From contig DXCM01000099.1 in assembly GCA_019116025.1 (NCBI GenBank), forward strand, positions 27,298 through 91,297: a DNA stretch of 64,000 bases, read 5' to 3'. Shown piece after piece: positions 52,213 through 61,254 of this stretch. A model generated the notes under the pieces. It saw only the letters and a list, made by a program, of their open reading frames with translations. It had not been told where the DNA came from and did not search any database. Positions within the stretch are counted from its first letter, which is position 1. Each line of letters starts with the position of its first letter. This DNA is from Candidatus Companilactobacillus pullicola. Lineage in GTDB: Bacteria > Bacillota > Bacilli > Lactobacillales > Lactobacillaceae. Made by a program: the position numbers and the translations under genes.

Positions 52213-53194
52213 CAATTCTTTCAAAGATTTGTTCTCTACCGTAATTGATTAGTCCATTTCGATAGGCTTGGTCGATATTCTTATCAAAATCGATTGTTGT
52301 TTCCGATATTTGATTTATTCGTTCATGTAAAATGTCTGTTAATTTATTTTTATTAATCTTTCTATCAGGGGTAAAGACTATTATTCTGTCAGGGTCTAAT
52401 AGTGCAATCATAGTTTGAAGATCATTCAATAAGTATTTTTCAAAAACATCCTGTTGCATGGGATAAGTGACGTTCTTATAAGCTGGGCCTAAGGAAATTT
52501 CGCCGGCTGCACCAGACTTTCCTAAGATAAGCTTGCCTGAAATGAATAGACCAACTCCAGGGGCATAATTTTTAGGATAGTAAATTCCAATTGTATTCTC
52601 CGTTCTATTTTTGTCGGTGGCGCCTAACACCATGGCGTTAACGTCGTTAATAATTTTCACGGCGATATTTGTATGTTCGAAAAGATATTGTTCCAAATTT
52701 ATCCCTGATAATCCGGGGATGTCACTCAGAATCATTTTTTGAGTTGATTCCACACCAGAAGTTCCAATGATGATTAAATTGGGAGTCAATTTTTGTAGTT
52801 GCAATATTTTTTCAATAGATTGCAACAGGTCTTCAGGGTGCACGACTTCTGTCTGTAAATCATTATCAGAAATAATATCGCCATTCAGATTGATAATCTC
52901 TAATTTTGCTATCATTTTTTGATCTATTTCTAAAATACGGATAGTTAGTAGATTAAAATTTTTTCCGTTGATAGTATATTGAACAGCACGACGACCGCCA
53001 GTCGAAACCTTCTGCAGACTACTGGTGATAATTTCTTTTTCAATAAGAATCTTAATTAATTTATTTACGCTGACGACACTCAAACCAGTATTGTCAGCAA
53101 TTTTTTTTGACGAGAGGGAATCATTTTGAGCGATAGTTTGAATGATAAAATTGAGATTCCTTTCCCGCATAAGTTCAGGAATATTTTTATTCAT
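52199..53194 (-). CDS. ROK-family transcriptional regulator
   Basis: A 331-residue regulator with an N-terminal winged helix (SSKKIADNTGLSVVSVNKLIKILIEKEII) and a ROK domain. IIIGTSGVE is the ATP-like phosphate loop, and PGVGLFISGKLILGKSGAAGEI the second loop. The zinc motif CxCGxxGC is absent, so this is not a glucokinase. NagC/XylR-type proteins bind a sugar ligand. It is divergent from the VOC gene across a short dyad-containing region. Confidence 0.85.
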   Translation of the reverse strand: MNKNIPELMRERNLNFIIQTIAQNDSLSSKKIADNTGLSVVSVNKLIKILIEKEIITSSLQKVSTGGRRAVQYTINGKNFNLLTIRILEIDQKMIAKLEIINLNGDIISDNDLQTEVVHPEDLLQSIEKILQLQKLTPNLIIIGTSGVESTQKMILSDIPGLSGINLEQYLFEHTNIAVKIINDVNAMVLGATDKNRTENTIGIYYPKNYAPGVGLFISGKLILGKSGAAGEISLGPAYKNVTYPMQQDVFEKYLLNDLQTMIALLDPDRIIVFTPDRKINKNKLTDILHERINQISETTIDFDKNIDQAYRNGLINYGREQIFERIVKNV

Positions 53195-53259
53195 GAATTT
53201 TTCTCCTTGGTTTCCTAGACAATTCTATACACCAATGGTATATTAATTTTGCAACTTAG

Positions 53260-53272
53260 TAAACTTAGTTTA
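53260..53272 (+). promoter_or_regulatory. Candidate ROK operator
   Basis: TAAACT-T-AGTTTA is a perfect dyad in the divergent region between the ROK and VOC genes, next to a tandem AACTTAGT repeat at 53253-53269. It resembles operators of XylR-type regulators. Confidence 0.5.
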
Positions 53273-53308
53273 TAAAGTTAATTAAAAAACTTTCTGGGGA
53301 GTAATAGT

Positions 53309-53692
53309 ATGAAAATTGAACATGTTGGACTTTTCGTTAATGATTTGGAAAAAACAGTCTCATTCTATGAGAAATATTTTGGAGCAACAGCTTCTGAAAA
53401 ATATCATAATGTTAAAACAACTTTTTCTTCACGATTTTTAACATTTGCTGACGGAGCTAGACTTGAAGTATGTACTCGTGAGGATTTGAATCAAGAAAAA
53501 TTGGATGGATACCCATTGGGCTATATGCACCTTGCTATGTCACTAGGATCAAAAGAAAAGGTCGATGAAGTGTCTGCACAAATTGAAGCAGATGGCTATA
53601 CTCATTTGAGTGGACCAAGAGTAACCGGCGATGGTTATTATGAAAGTGTTGTTCTCGATCCTGAAGGAAATCAAATTGAATTGACGGTTTAA
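53309..53692 (+). CDS. VOC-family protein (glyoxalase/dioxygenase superfamily)
   Basis: A 127-residue protein with two beta-alpha-beta-beta-beta repeats. His5, Glu53, His74 and Glu124 sit at the usual metal positions (HVGLFV, RLEV, YMHLAM, NQIELTV). This matches glyoxalase I-like enzymes, but other members isomerise or cleave other small molecules. CTGGGGAG precedes the ATG. It is divergent from the ROK gene and may be its target. Confidence 0.88.
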   Translation: MKIEHVGLFVNDLEKTVSFYEKYFGATASEKYHNVKTTFSSRFLTFADGARLEVCTREDLNQEKLDGYPLGYMHLAMSLGSKEKVDEVSAQIEADGYTHLSGPRVTGDGYYESVVLDPEGNQIELTV

Positions 53693-53704
53693 AATAATGG
53701 TATG

Positions 53705-53742
53705 AAAAAAAGGAAATGAGATTAATTCTCGTTTCCTTTTTT
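53705..53742. terminator. Bidirectional terminator
   Basis: A stem AAAAAAAGGAAATGAG / CTCGTTTCCTTTTTT separates the VOC gene from the convergent MFS gene and overlaps the MFS stop. Confidence 0.88.
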
Positions 53743-54945
53743 AGGTAGAAAAAGACAGGCAGCTGATAAAGCTAATAATATCATTGATACGATATAGGCT
53801 GAGGCCGGATTGATCAGATTGTAAATTAGAACGATACCGATGGCGCCTAAGGGCATTGAAATAATTGAGACTGTATTCATTAAGCCGGTTAAACTACCAA
53901 TAATTTCTTCATCGGCAGTTTTTAGTAATGCCGCAGTTAATTTGGGATTAGCTTGACCCATACAGAAGCCACCAATAGCCACAGGAATAATAATGGCGAT
54001 AAAACTTTTTAAGCTTAAGAGGTTAATATAGAATAATCCCCAAGCTATGATACATGTGATCATAACAGACTTGAAAGACAAATTTTTGAACCATCCAGAA
54101 TGTAGAACGCTTCCTAGAATTGTCCCAGCTACAAGAACGGTATTGATAATCAGCACGCTAACACTGAAGGGTAGAGGCAATTTATTTCCTTGATCTACTA
54201 GATAAAGATTAATAACGGCATCTAGACTGGAGCCAACGGCATTTATAAAGAAAATACTTCCCAGTAAAGCCCATGCGTTAGTGTCAGAACTTTTTTCGAG
54301 AGCCTGTTTCATTTGAGCCAAGAGTTTGTGAATGGAAGGTGCTTTATGTTTAACTTGTTCGACCTTGAGAGAATCGTAACCCCAAATTAGAATTATACCG
54401 GCGACCAAAAAGGTTAAGGCGTTGATATAACCGGCCAGTTGATAGTTATTTGTTAAAGCTAATAGACTGACACCAACAGCCTGACCGACAGTCTGCATGA
54501 TGGTCAAGATACCTTGAGTGATACCCATAGCTTCTTCTTGAGATTCACGATCAATCTTAGTTTGAATAATTGGCATACGTAAACCATTGCTGTACATACC
54601 GATGATATCTGAAAAAATATTAATTAAGATAATAATCATTAGTAGAAAGACTTGCTTTTGATTAATTAATTGGGCTAAAAGTATATAGAGTCCTGCTTGA
54701 ATAAACTTGGTACTGGCTAACCAGACTCTTTTATTGGAAGTTCGGTCGGCAATTTGCCCAGTGATAATGCCGAGAACGCCAGGCATAACCGTCGCAACTG
54801 AAACAATGGAAACCATGATACTGGCGTTAGCAAAGCCACGTGCATAGGTTAGTAAAATAATATTGAATAGACTAGTACCGATAGTTTCAAAAAAGTCAGC
54901 ACCAGTTAAGGTCATAAAAGCTTGATTCCTAACTAAATTTTTCAT
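53722..54945 (-). CDS. MFS transporter, probable drug or solute exporter
   Basis: A 407-residue membrane protein with about twelve helices. The MFS loop between helices 2 and 3 reads GQIADRTSNKRVW (about residues 62-74). The central loop is basic (VEQVKHKAPSIHKL). Its type is close to LmrP/MefA-like exporters, but the substrate is not known. It is divergent from a winged-helix regulator, the common layout for a regulated exporter. Confidence 0.88.
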   Translation of the reverse strand: MKNLVRNQAFMTLTGADFFETIGTSLFNIILLTYARGFANASIMVSIVSVATVMPGVLGIITGQIADRTSNKRVWLASTKFIQAGLYILLAQLINQKQVFLLMIIILINIFSDIIGMYSNGLRMPIIQTKIDRESQEEAMGITQGILTIMQTVGQAVGVSLLALTNNYQLAGYINALTFLVAGIILIWGYDSLKVEQVKHKAPSIHKLLAQMKQALEKSSDTNAWALLGSIFFINAVGSSLDAVINLYLVDQGNKLPLPFSVSVLIINTVLVAGTILGSVLHSGWFKNLSFKSVMITCIIAWGLFYINLLSLKSFIAIIIPVAIGGFCMGQANPKLTAALLKTADEEIIGSLTGLMNTVSIISMPLGAIGIVLIYNLINPASAYIVSMILLALSAACLFLPKKGNEN

Positions 54946-54975
54946 ATTATCACGTCCGTATAAAATTATTTTACG

Positions 54976-55032
54976 TTTAAATTAATTTAAATGATAAATG
55001 AATTTTAATTGTTTGATTTCAATTTGTCAAAC
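54976..55032. promoter_or_regulatory. Two dyads in the MFS/winged-helix divergent region
   Basis: TTTAAATTAATTTAAA (54976-54991) is a perfect 16-bp palindrome. A second dyad, GTTTGA (55011-55016) with TCAAAC (55027-55032), lies closer to the regulator start. Either could be the operator of the winged-helix regulator. Confidence 0.5.
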
Positions 55033-55059
55033 ATTTATGCTGATAAAGAGGTGAAAATT

Positions 55060-55626
55060 ATGTCCAAAGTCACAGTAGATCAATTTGCCAAATTAATGGT
55101 CGATGACAAAGTTGGCAAAATCTTGAAAGCCACTAAAGTCGAAGAGGGACTAACTCCCAAACAGATTTCAAAGGCTACTAAAATTCCCAATAATCAGCTA
55201 TATTACACATTGAACAAGATGATGGATGCTGATCTTTTAAAAATTGTTAAACAAGAGAAAATTAAAAATTTAACTGAGAATTATTACTCTAGTTTGTTTT
55301 TAAATCAAAAAACAAAATATATTGCGGATGACGATGATAATGTTTTAAATTTCTCAGATGATTGGATCAAAGAGCACGCTGAACAAACACTTCAGTTAGT
55401 AATGTTGCAACACCATGAGTTCATTGATGCCTTAAGAGAAACCATTAATAATGGAACTGATGAAGAAAAGACTACTTCAGCACATGCAGAAATAGACTTA
55501 TCTCCAGAGGGCGAAAAGCAAGTTATGTCAGATTTATTTAAGATATTAAATAATGCTGAAAAAAATGATCCTAATCCTGACTCGAAAAATAAGCGTCATG
55601 TTAAGATTCAATTGGAAAAATGGTAA
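55060..55626 (+). CDS. Winged-helix (ArsR-like) regulator
   Basis: A 188-residue protein with an N-terminal winged helix (EGLTPKQISKATKIPNNQLYYTLNKMMDADLL) and a long acidic C-terminal part that may bind a ligand. AAAGAGGTGA precedes ATG 55060. It is divergent from the MFS gene, which it probably represses. The SDR gene follows in the same direction after about 110 bp. Confidence 0.82.
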   Translation: MSKVTVDQFAKLMVDDKVGKILKATKVEEGLTPKQISKATKIPNNQLYYTLNKMMDADLLKIVKQEKIKNLTENYYSSLFLNQKTKYIADDDDNVLNFSDDWIKEHAEQTLQLVMLQHHEFIDALRETINNGTDEEKTTSAHAEIDLSPEGEKQVMSDLFKILNNAEKNDPNPDSKNKRHVKIQLEKW

Positions 55627-55734
55627 ATATTAATAATGTTGGACAATATGTAACACTGGACGGTAATTAATTGTGATTTCATTTTTAATTCGATATATTC
55701 ATGATGATATTGAAAATACTTTGGAGGTCTTACT

Positions 55735-56400
55735 ATGAATGTGTTGATTATAGGTGCCTACGGTCAAGTTGCTCGAATGGTTGAGGAACGAATTTTAAAT
55801 GAGGATCAATTCAGTGAAATCAATTTGAAACTATTATTGAGAGATAAGGGTCGTCTGAAGAAGTACGAAGATAATCCACGCGTGACACTAATTCAAGGTG
55901 ATACCACTCAACCAGACATTTTGAAAAAGGCCATGGAAGATGTCGATTTCGTTTATGTAGCCTTCGCAGATGATTTTGTTAGCAGCGATGCCACGGCTAA
56001 TATTATTAAAGCTATGGAAGATGGCAAAGTCAGTCGAGTTTTGGCCACTAGTTCTATCGGACTTGAAACAGAGGAACCAAATGAAGATTTTTCTAAATGG
56101 AATCAAGGAATTCTTAAAAATATTTTGCCAGGTCTACGTCATTCAGCTAAGCTCTATGAAGATTCAGTGCTTGACTACACTATCATTCGTTTCGGTTGGT
56201 TAAACGATGGAGATGAAGTGAAGTATGAAATCACAGTTCGTGGTGAGAAATTTGCTGGGATCTCTGATACTAGAAAGAGTGTTGTGGATGCTATCTTGAA
56301 GATTATCAAGGATCCATCCCTTTATAGCAAAGATGTTATTGGTGTCAGTGATCCGGATACAAAAGACGTTAAGAAATTGAATATTAATTTTGCATTGTAA
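55735..56400 (+). CDS. NAD(P)-binding atypical SDR protein
   Basis: A 221-residue Rossmann protein with nucleotide motif GAYGQVAR (7-14) and a GDTTQPDILKKAM cofactor segment. VLATSSIGLE and YTIIRFGWLNDGDEV follow the pattern of the 41.95-kb protein, its paralogue. There is no classical YxxxK. TTGGAGG precedes the ATG. The substrate is unknown. Confidence 0.85.
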   Translation: MNVLIIGAYGQVARMVEERILNEDQFSEINLKLLLRDKGRLKKYEDNPRVTLIQGDTTQPDILKKAMEDVDFVYVAFADDFVSSDATANIIKAMEDGKVSRVLATSSIGLETEEPNEDFSKWNQGILKNILPGLRHSAKLYEDSVLDYTIIRFGWLNDGDEVKYEITVRGEKFAGISDTRKSVVDAILKIIKDPSLYSKDVIGVSDPDTKDVKKLNINFAL

Positions 56401-56404
56401 ATGG

Positions 56405-56445
56405 AAAAGAGACCAATAACTCAAAATCGAGTTGTTGGTCTCTTT
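56405..56445. terminator. Hairpin terminator between convergent genes
   Basis: A 17-bp stem AAAGAGACCAATAACTC / GAGTTGTTGGTCTCTTT with weak T runs on both sides lies between the SDR and GNAT genes. Confidence 0.75.
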
Positions 56446-56460
56446 ATGTTTAAACGAATA

Positions 56461-56994
56461 TTATAGATTTAGTTCAAAAGCCAAACGAGCATTGTCTTCA
56501 TGATTAGCGGCAGGTTCGTCAACGTAAATTTTGCCACGATGAACATAACCTGAATTAGTTGCTAGGTGTTGCATTCTCTTATTTAGTTTGTGAGTATCAA
56601 TTCTGAAGTTGTGAATACCATTTTGGAAGGATTGACTGATCAAATTTGAAACAAAGATCTTACCTAAGTGTTGACCGGCATAGTCAGGATTGATAGCAAT
56701 ACGATGAATAGTTGCGTAAGGATCAGTATTGTTTTCCCATTGTCCCTCAGTAATTTCACGATAATTAGGATCATCAGCGACAATCAAGGTTGCAGTACCA
56801 GCGACTTTTCCATCAACCATTAGAACCCAGCATTGTTGAGCCATAATGTCATTTTTTAAAGTAGCCTTGTCAGGATATCCGCTTTGCCATTGAGGACTAC
56901 CATCTGCCTTTAACATAGCTTGAGCTTGACCGATAATATTCATTATTTCATTTAAATCTGGAACTTGTGCACGTCTGATGTAAATTGAGCTCAT
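56461..56994 (-). CDS. GNAT family N-acetyltransferase
   Basis: A 177-residue acetyltransferase. Motif A reads IHRIAINPDYAGQHLGKIFVSNLI (near 112-135), with the acetyl-CoA loop altered to AGQHLG. The N terminus IYIRRAQVPDLNEIMNII is typical. The fold fits the family; the acceptor is unknown. It is convergent with the SDR gene and close to tex. Confidence 0.85.
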   Translation of the reverse strand: MSSIYIRRAQVPDLNEIMNIIGQAQAMLKADGSPQWQSGYPDKATLKNDIMAQQCWVLMVDGKVAGTATLIVADDPNYREITEGQWENNTDPYATIHRIAINPDYAGQHLGKIFVSNLISQSFQNGIHNFRIDTHKLNKRMQHLATNSGYVHRGKIYVDEPAANHEDNARLAFELNL

Positions 56995-57158
56995 TTTGGC
57001 CCTCCGTATAATTAAGATAATTTTATTTTATCACTTTAATTTTTCTTAACTATAATCTGGGGGAAATTTTAAGACAAGGTGAACGACTGATTTTGTGATT
57101 GACCATGGTATAATTGAAGACGCATTTAATCCAAGTACCATCAACAATGGAGGATCAC

Positions 57159-59357
57159 ATGGCAGTAAAACAAGAAGAAAATAACATAGTTGATTTGGCA
57201 AAACCAGTTCACCAACAATTAGGTCAATATCGCGTACAACAGATTCAAGCTGTTTTGACACTTTTGGATGAGGGCAACACTGTACCTTTTATTGCTCGTT
57301 ATCGTAAAGAACGAACAGGTACACTGGATGAAGTGGCCATTCGTGAAATTGAAGATGAAGCACATCGGCTAATGAAACTTAATCAGCGTCGTGCTGACGT
57401 TTTGAAGTTGATTGACGAACAAGGAAAACTAACTCCTGATTTGAAAAAGCAGTTAGAACAAGCCACAGTTTTACAACAAGTTGAAGATCTATATCTTCCA
57501 TATAAACAAAAACGTCGTACTAAAGCTACGATAGCACGAGAAGCCGGATTGGAACCATTATCTAAATGGCTGATGACCTTTCCTGAAAAAGGACTCGATG
57601 CGAAGGCAAAAACGTTTATTTCCGCAGATAAAGATTTGCCTGATTTAGACGCTGTTTGGGCCGGAGTTAACGAGATTTTGGCGGAAAATTTCAGTGAGCG
57701 TGCTGACTTTAGAGAATGGATTCGTGGCTATACTTGGGCAAATGGAGAATTGACAAGTAAAGTCAAACGAGGTGCCAAGGAAAAAGACGAACAACAAGTT
57801 TATGCGACTTATTATGAATTCACGCAAGCTTTGAAACAGGTACCACCTTATCGTGTTTTAGCCATCAATCGTGGTGAACGTGAGAAAATCTTAACAGTTG
57901 GGGTTGCGGTTGATTCAACTTCAATATTAAATTACGGAAATTCTCGTTTAGTTAGACGTCACAATGGACCAGCTGTAGATAAAATCACGGCAGCTTTTGA
58001 GGATGCTTATAAACGATTCATCGGTCCATCAATTGAACGAGAGTTGCGCCGTCAAATATCCGATAACGCTGATAAACATGCTATCCAAGTATTCGGTAAT
58101 AATTTGTATCATCTGTTAATGCAGGCACCATTAAAGGGTAAAGTAGTCATGGGCTTTGATCCTGCTTATCGGACAGGGTGTAAATTAGCAATTATGGATG
58201 CTAATGGTCGTTTCTTAGCCAAACAGGTTATCTATCCCCACAAACCAGCTAGCGCTAAACAACGTGCCGAAGCTGGACCTGAGTTCAAAAAGTTATTAGA
58301 AAAATATCATGTTGAAATGATTGCTATTGGTAATGGAACAGCCAGTCGTGAATCCGAAGAGTTCGTCAGTGAAATTTTAAAAACTTTGGATCATCCGGTT
58401 TATTATGTCATTGTTAATGAAGCCGGAGCATCTGTTTATTCTGCTAGTGCCAACGCTCGTAAAGAATTTGCTGATCTACACGTTGAAGAACGTTCAGCCG
58501 TCAGTATTGGACGTCGTTTGCAAGATCCATTAGCTGAATTGATCAAAGTTGATCCTAAGGCTATTGGAGTTGGTCAATATCAACACGATGTCCCTGAAAA
58601 AGAATTAGATGAACAATTGGATCGTGTCGTCGAAACCGCTGTTAATCAAGTAGGAGTCAATCTAAATACTGCAAGTCCGGAATTGTTAACACATATTTCT
58701 GGTTTGACAGCCACTACTGCCAAAAATATTGTGACTTATAGAAATGAGAATGGCTCATTTTCTAAACGTCAAGATTTGAAATCTGTTCCTCGATTGGGAC
58801 CTAAAGCTTACCAACAGTCAGTTGGTTTCTTAAGAATTATTGCGGGTAGCGATCCGTTGGATAATACCGATATTCATCCCGAAAGTTACTCCGCAACTCG
58901 AAAATTGTTGTCGGGTATCAATGTGACGATAGATGCCATTGGAACACCGGAGTTACAACAAAAGTTAAGCAAATTAGATCAAAAACAATGGGCTGAAAAG
59001 TTGGATATTGGTGAGTCAACTTTAGCAGACATTATTTCTGGATTGAGTAAACCAGGCCGTGACTTACGTGATAGCATGCCGGCACCATTATTACGCCAAG
59101 ATGTTTTGACTATGGCTGATTTAAAGCCAGGGATGGAACTCCAGGGTACCGTTCGTAACGTGATCGATTTTGGAGCTTTTGTTGATATCGGCGTTAAACA
59201 AGATGGACTAGTTCATATTTCACAATTGTCAGATCATTTTGTTAGTGATCCTAGTACTGTAGTGACGATTGGTGATATTGTAACTGTCTGGGTATTAAGT
59301 GTTGATGAAGATCGCAATCGAATTCAATTGACTATGCGTAAAGAAAATCAAAAATAA
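57159..59357 (+). CDS. tex: Tex-family RNA-binding transcription accessory protein
   Basis: A 732-residue protein with the full Tex layout: N-terminal helical domain (VPFIARYRKERTGTLDE), YqgF-like RNase H fold (VMGFDPAYRTGCKLAI), helix-hairpin-helix repeats (NLNTASPELLTHISGL) and a C-terminal S1 domain (GMELQGTVRNVIDFGAFVDI). It binds RNA or DNA in transcription; the exact job is unclear. TGGAGGATCAC fixes ATG 57159. It is a conserved housekeeping gene and a useful anchor for the window. Confidence 0.95.
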   Translation: MAVKQEENNIVDLAKPVHQQLGQYRVQQIQAVLTLLDEGNTVPFIARYRKERTGTLDEVAIREIEDEAHRLMKLNQRRADVLKLIDEQGKLTPDLKKQLEQATVLQQVEDLYLPYKQKRRTKATIAREAGLEPLSKWLMTFPEKGLDAKAKTFISADKDLPDLDAVWAGVNEILAENFSERADFREWIRGYTWANGELTSKVKRGAKEKDEQQVYATYYEFTQALKQVPPYRVLAINRGEREKILTVGVAVDSTSILNYGNSRLVRRHNGPAVDKITAAFEDAYKRFIGPSIERELRRQISDNADKHAIQVFGNNLYHLLMQAPLKGKVVMGFDPAYRTGCKLAIMDANGRFLAKQVIYPHKPASAKQRAEAGPEFKKLLEKYHVEMIAIGNGTASRESEEFVSEILKTLDHPVYYVIVNEAGASVYSASANARKEFADLHVEERSAVSIGRRLQDPLAELIKVDPKAIGVGQYQHDVPEKELDEQLDRVVETAVNQVGVNLNTASPELLTHISGLTATTAKNIVTYRNENGSFSKRQDLKSVPRLGPKAYQQSVGFLRIIAGSDPLDNTDIHPESYSATRKLLSGINVTIDAIGTPELQQKLSKLDQKQWAEKLDIGESTLADIISGLSKPGRDLRDSMPAPLLRQDVLTMADLKPGMELQGTVRNVIDFGAFVDIGVKQDGLVHISQLSDHFVSDPSTVVTIGDIVTVWVLSVDEDRNRIQLTMRKENQK

Positions 59358-59360
59358 TAA

Positions 59361-59408
59361 ATAAAGAGGACCGATATTAGTTTATAAAACTAGTATCGGT
59401 CCTTTATT
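59361..59408. terminator. Bidirectional terminator after tex
   Basis: A 20-bp stem (AAAGAGGACCGATA with TATCGGTCCTTT, plus TAGTTT/AAACTA) separates tex from the convergent transporter gene. Confidence 0.85.
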
Positions 59409-59409
59409 A

Positions 59410-60339
59410 TTAAATTAATTCAATAGCGACAATCCCCAAAATGATTGTCAAAATACCTGTGATTTGTAATCTATTGATTTCAGCTCCTAAGAACCCCCAA
59501 TTATCGATGACCAAACTGATGATTATTTGACCAAGTAAACCAAGAATTGTTGCCAAACCGATACCGATTTGTGGAACTAAGAAAGCGTTAATGAAGATAT
59601 TAATTCCTCCGATGATACCACCTAAAAAGTTCCACCAAGGAGTATGCGTCGATGCGATAAATTTCATATTTTTGAAATTACCTTGTATCAAGTTAATAAC
59701 TATTAAGATAACTGAAGCAATTAGGAAAGTTAAGAATGCTGAATAGATAGGTGATTTCAAAACAACCCCAACGTGTCCGTTAATTGTAGACTCGATTGAA
59801 AAGGCAAAACCGTCCAAAAGAGCAATTATTTGCCAGATCAATTTTTGATTTCTATTTGTTGATTTAGTTGTGTTGGATTTTTTAGATAATATAGAAGGTA
59901 AGGCGATTGTGATCATGATACCCGCAATGACTAAAATAATTCCCAGTAATTTCGTTAGAGATAATGGACTCGTTTTGGCGTAGAACCAACCAAAATTATC
60001 AATAACAACACTCATTAAAATTTGTCCGACCATGGGGATAATAACAGTTTGAACGCTTCCTAGAATAGGGAACAAGAAAATATTGATTGTTAAACAAATC
60101 ATGCCGATGATACCACCTAGGTATCCCCACCATGGTAAGGCAGATAATGATCCGTTCATTAGTGGGATACCTGATCCAGTTAGTAAGCTTAAGATAATTA
60201 AAAAGACAGTACCGACTAAAAATGAAATCAATGATGATAAAAATGGAGTTTTTACTCTATTACGTAATTGAGAATTAATTGAAGTTTGTAATGGAATAAA
60301 ACCACCAGTTGTGATGCCTAGTATGAAAAAAAGTAACAT
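59410..60339 (-). CDS. DUF606/YdcZ transporter, fused double domain
   Basis: A 309-residue membrane protein with about ten helices. Two halves repeat each other: LPWWGYLGGIIGMI near residue 70 and TPWWNFLGGIIGGI near residue 234, followed in both by VIDNFGWF/VIDNWGFLGA. It belongs to the DMT superfamily, of unknown substrate; small-domain versions work as pairs, so this is a fused pair. Its promoter region holds a LysR-type box 81-101 bp before the start. Confidence 0.87.
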   Translation of the reverse strand: MLLFFILGITTGGFIPLQTSINSQLRNRVKTPFLSSLISFLVGTVFLIILSLLTGSGIPLMNGSLSALPWWGYLGGIIGMICLTINIFLFPILGSVQTVIIPMVGQILMSVVIDNFGWFYAKTSPLSLTKLLGIILVIAGIMITIALPSILSKKSNTTKSTNRNQKLIWQIIALLDGFAFSIESTINGHVGVVLKSPIYSAFLTFLIASVILIVINLIQGNFKNMKFIASTHTPWWNFLGGIIGGINIFINAFLVPQIGIGLATILGLLGQIIISLVIDNWGFLGAEINRLQITGILTIILGIVAIELI

Positions 60340-60419
60340 ATAAAAATTCCTCCGTTTGTTGATAAATGATATGTTACATGGAATACCTATTTCATAGAAT
60401 TGGGTAAATTGTTAATCTA

Positions 60420-60440
60420 GAGTTAACTTCTAGTTAATAC
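60420..60440 (-). promoter_or_regulatory. LysR-type box 1, before the DUF606 transporter
   Basis: Read towards the gene: GTATTAAC-TAGAA-GTTAACTC. It shares its first 13 bp with box 4. The left flank (from 60411) adds a further GTTAAT half-site. The box ends 81 bp before the start codon. Confidence 0.65.
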
Positions 60441-60450
60441 GTGAGGAAAT

Positions 60451-60490
60451 AAAAAAAGCGAGTTCTAAAATAATTCAGAACTCGCTTTAT
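60451..60490 (-). terminator. Terminator of the nitroreductase gene
   Basis: On the minus strand AAAGCGAGTTCT / AGAACTCGCTTT is followed by a T run; it starts at the nitroreductase stop. Confidence 0.85.
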
Positions 60491-61143
60491 TACTTAGCTA
60501 TGGTTAATATCTTTTCTAGAGATTGTCGCTTGGAAGTTATTTGATTTACGTAAGCGGCACTATCTCTATATCCCAAGGCAATTCCAGAAATAATTATTTC
60601 ATCATTTGAGATGGGAAGAGAGCTTCGCAAAATATCAGGATATTTGATTAGTTGGTAGGCTGTCATACTATCAATTTCCATATCAGTTGCAGCCAGCATC
60701 AATGTTTGTCCAAAAGCACCTAAATCGTATAAAGACCAAAGTGAATAATCTTTTGGTAAGGTTAAATAAATTACTGCAGGCGCATTATAAAGCTTCATTG
60801 CGGCATTTCCCATAACGTCTTGCCAGTTAGATCCTAATGTATTGCTTACTCCTTGAGACCAAGTTGCCATGTTAGTTCTGCCTTGTTTGGCCCAGTTTTT
60901 TCTACTTAATACCGGCAACTCGGGATTACCATGGTAGCCATCATTAGTTTTGTTTATGTATCCTTGTCGTATTTTTTCTAGGGAATCTCCAGTTGCCAAG
61001 TATATATGTTCAGGTTGTGAGTTTACCCAAGACGGAGCTTTTTGAGCTATTTCTAGAATTTTCTTTATATCGGATATTTCTACCTCCTTATCGGCAAAAT
61101 AGCGTGTTGAGTGACGATTTAAAATTGCATTTTGTGTTTCCAT
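60490..61143 (-). CDS. Nitroreductase family protein (FMN-dependent)
   Basis: A 217-residue flavoprotein. RHSTRYFADKEV at the N terminus contacts FMN phosphate. APSWVNSQPEHIYLATG and LYDLGAFGQTLMLAATDMEIDS are the flavin and dimer segments, and IISGIALGYRD the final block. It should reduce nitro or quinone compounds with NAD(P)H. It is divergent from the lysR gene, and the shared region holds box 2, 73-93 bp before this start. Confidence 0.92.
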   Translation of the reverse strand: METQNAILNRHSTRYFADKEVEISDIKKILEIAQKAPSWVNSQPEHIYLATGDSLEKIRQGYINKTNDGYHGNPELPVLSRKNWAKQGRTNMATWSQGVSNTLGSNWQDVMGNAAMKLYNAPAVIYLTLPKDYSLWSLYDLGAFGQTLMLAATDMEIDSMTAYQLIKYPDILRSSLPISNDEIIISGIALGYRDSAAYVNQITSKRQSLEKILTIAK

Positions 61144-61166
61144 ATTGTTAACCTTCCTTCTTTTTT

Positions 61167-61236
61167 AGTATAAATTCATTGTTCTTGACAAGGAATTGAT
61201 TGAAAAATTAGTATTGTATTAACAGTAAGTTAATAC
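61167..61236. promoter_or_regulatory. Divergent nitroreductase/lysR promoter with LysR-type box 2
   Basis: GTATTAAC (61216-61223) and GTTAATAC (61229-61236) are perfect 8-bp arms around AGTAA, the best of four such boxes. For the nitroreductase a minus-strand -10 TATACT lies at 61167-61172 with no good -35, as expected for an activated promoter. For lysR the box sits 18 bp before the start codon, downstream of a TTGACA at 61185-61190, as expected for self-repression. Confidence 0.7.
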
Positions 61237-61254
61237 AGATGGGAGTGAATATCT

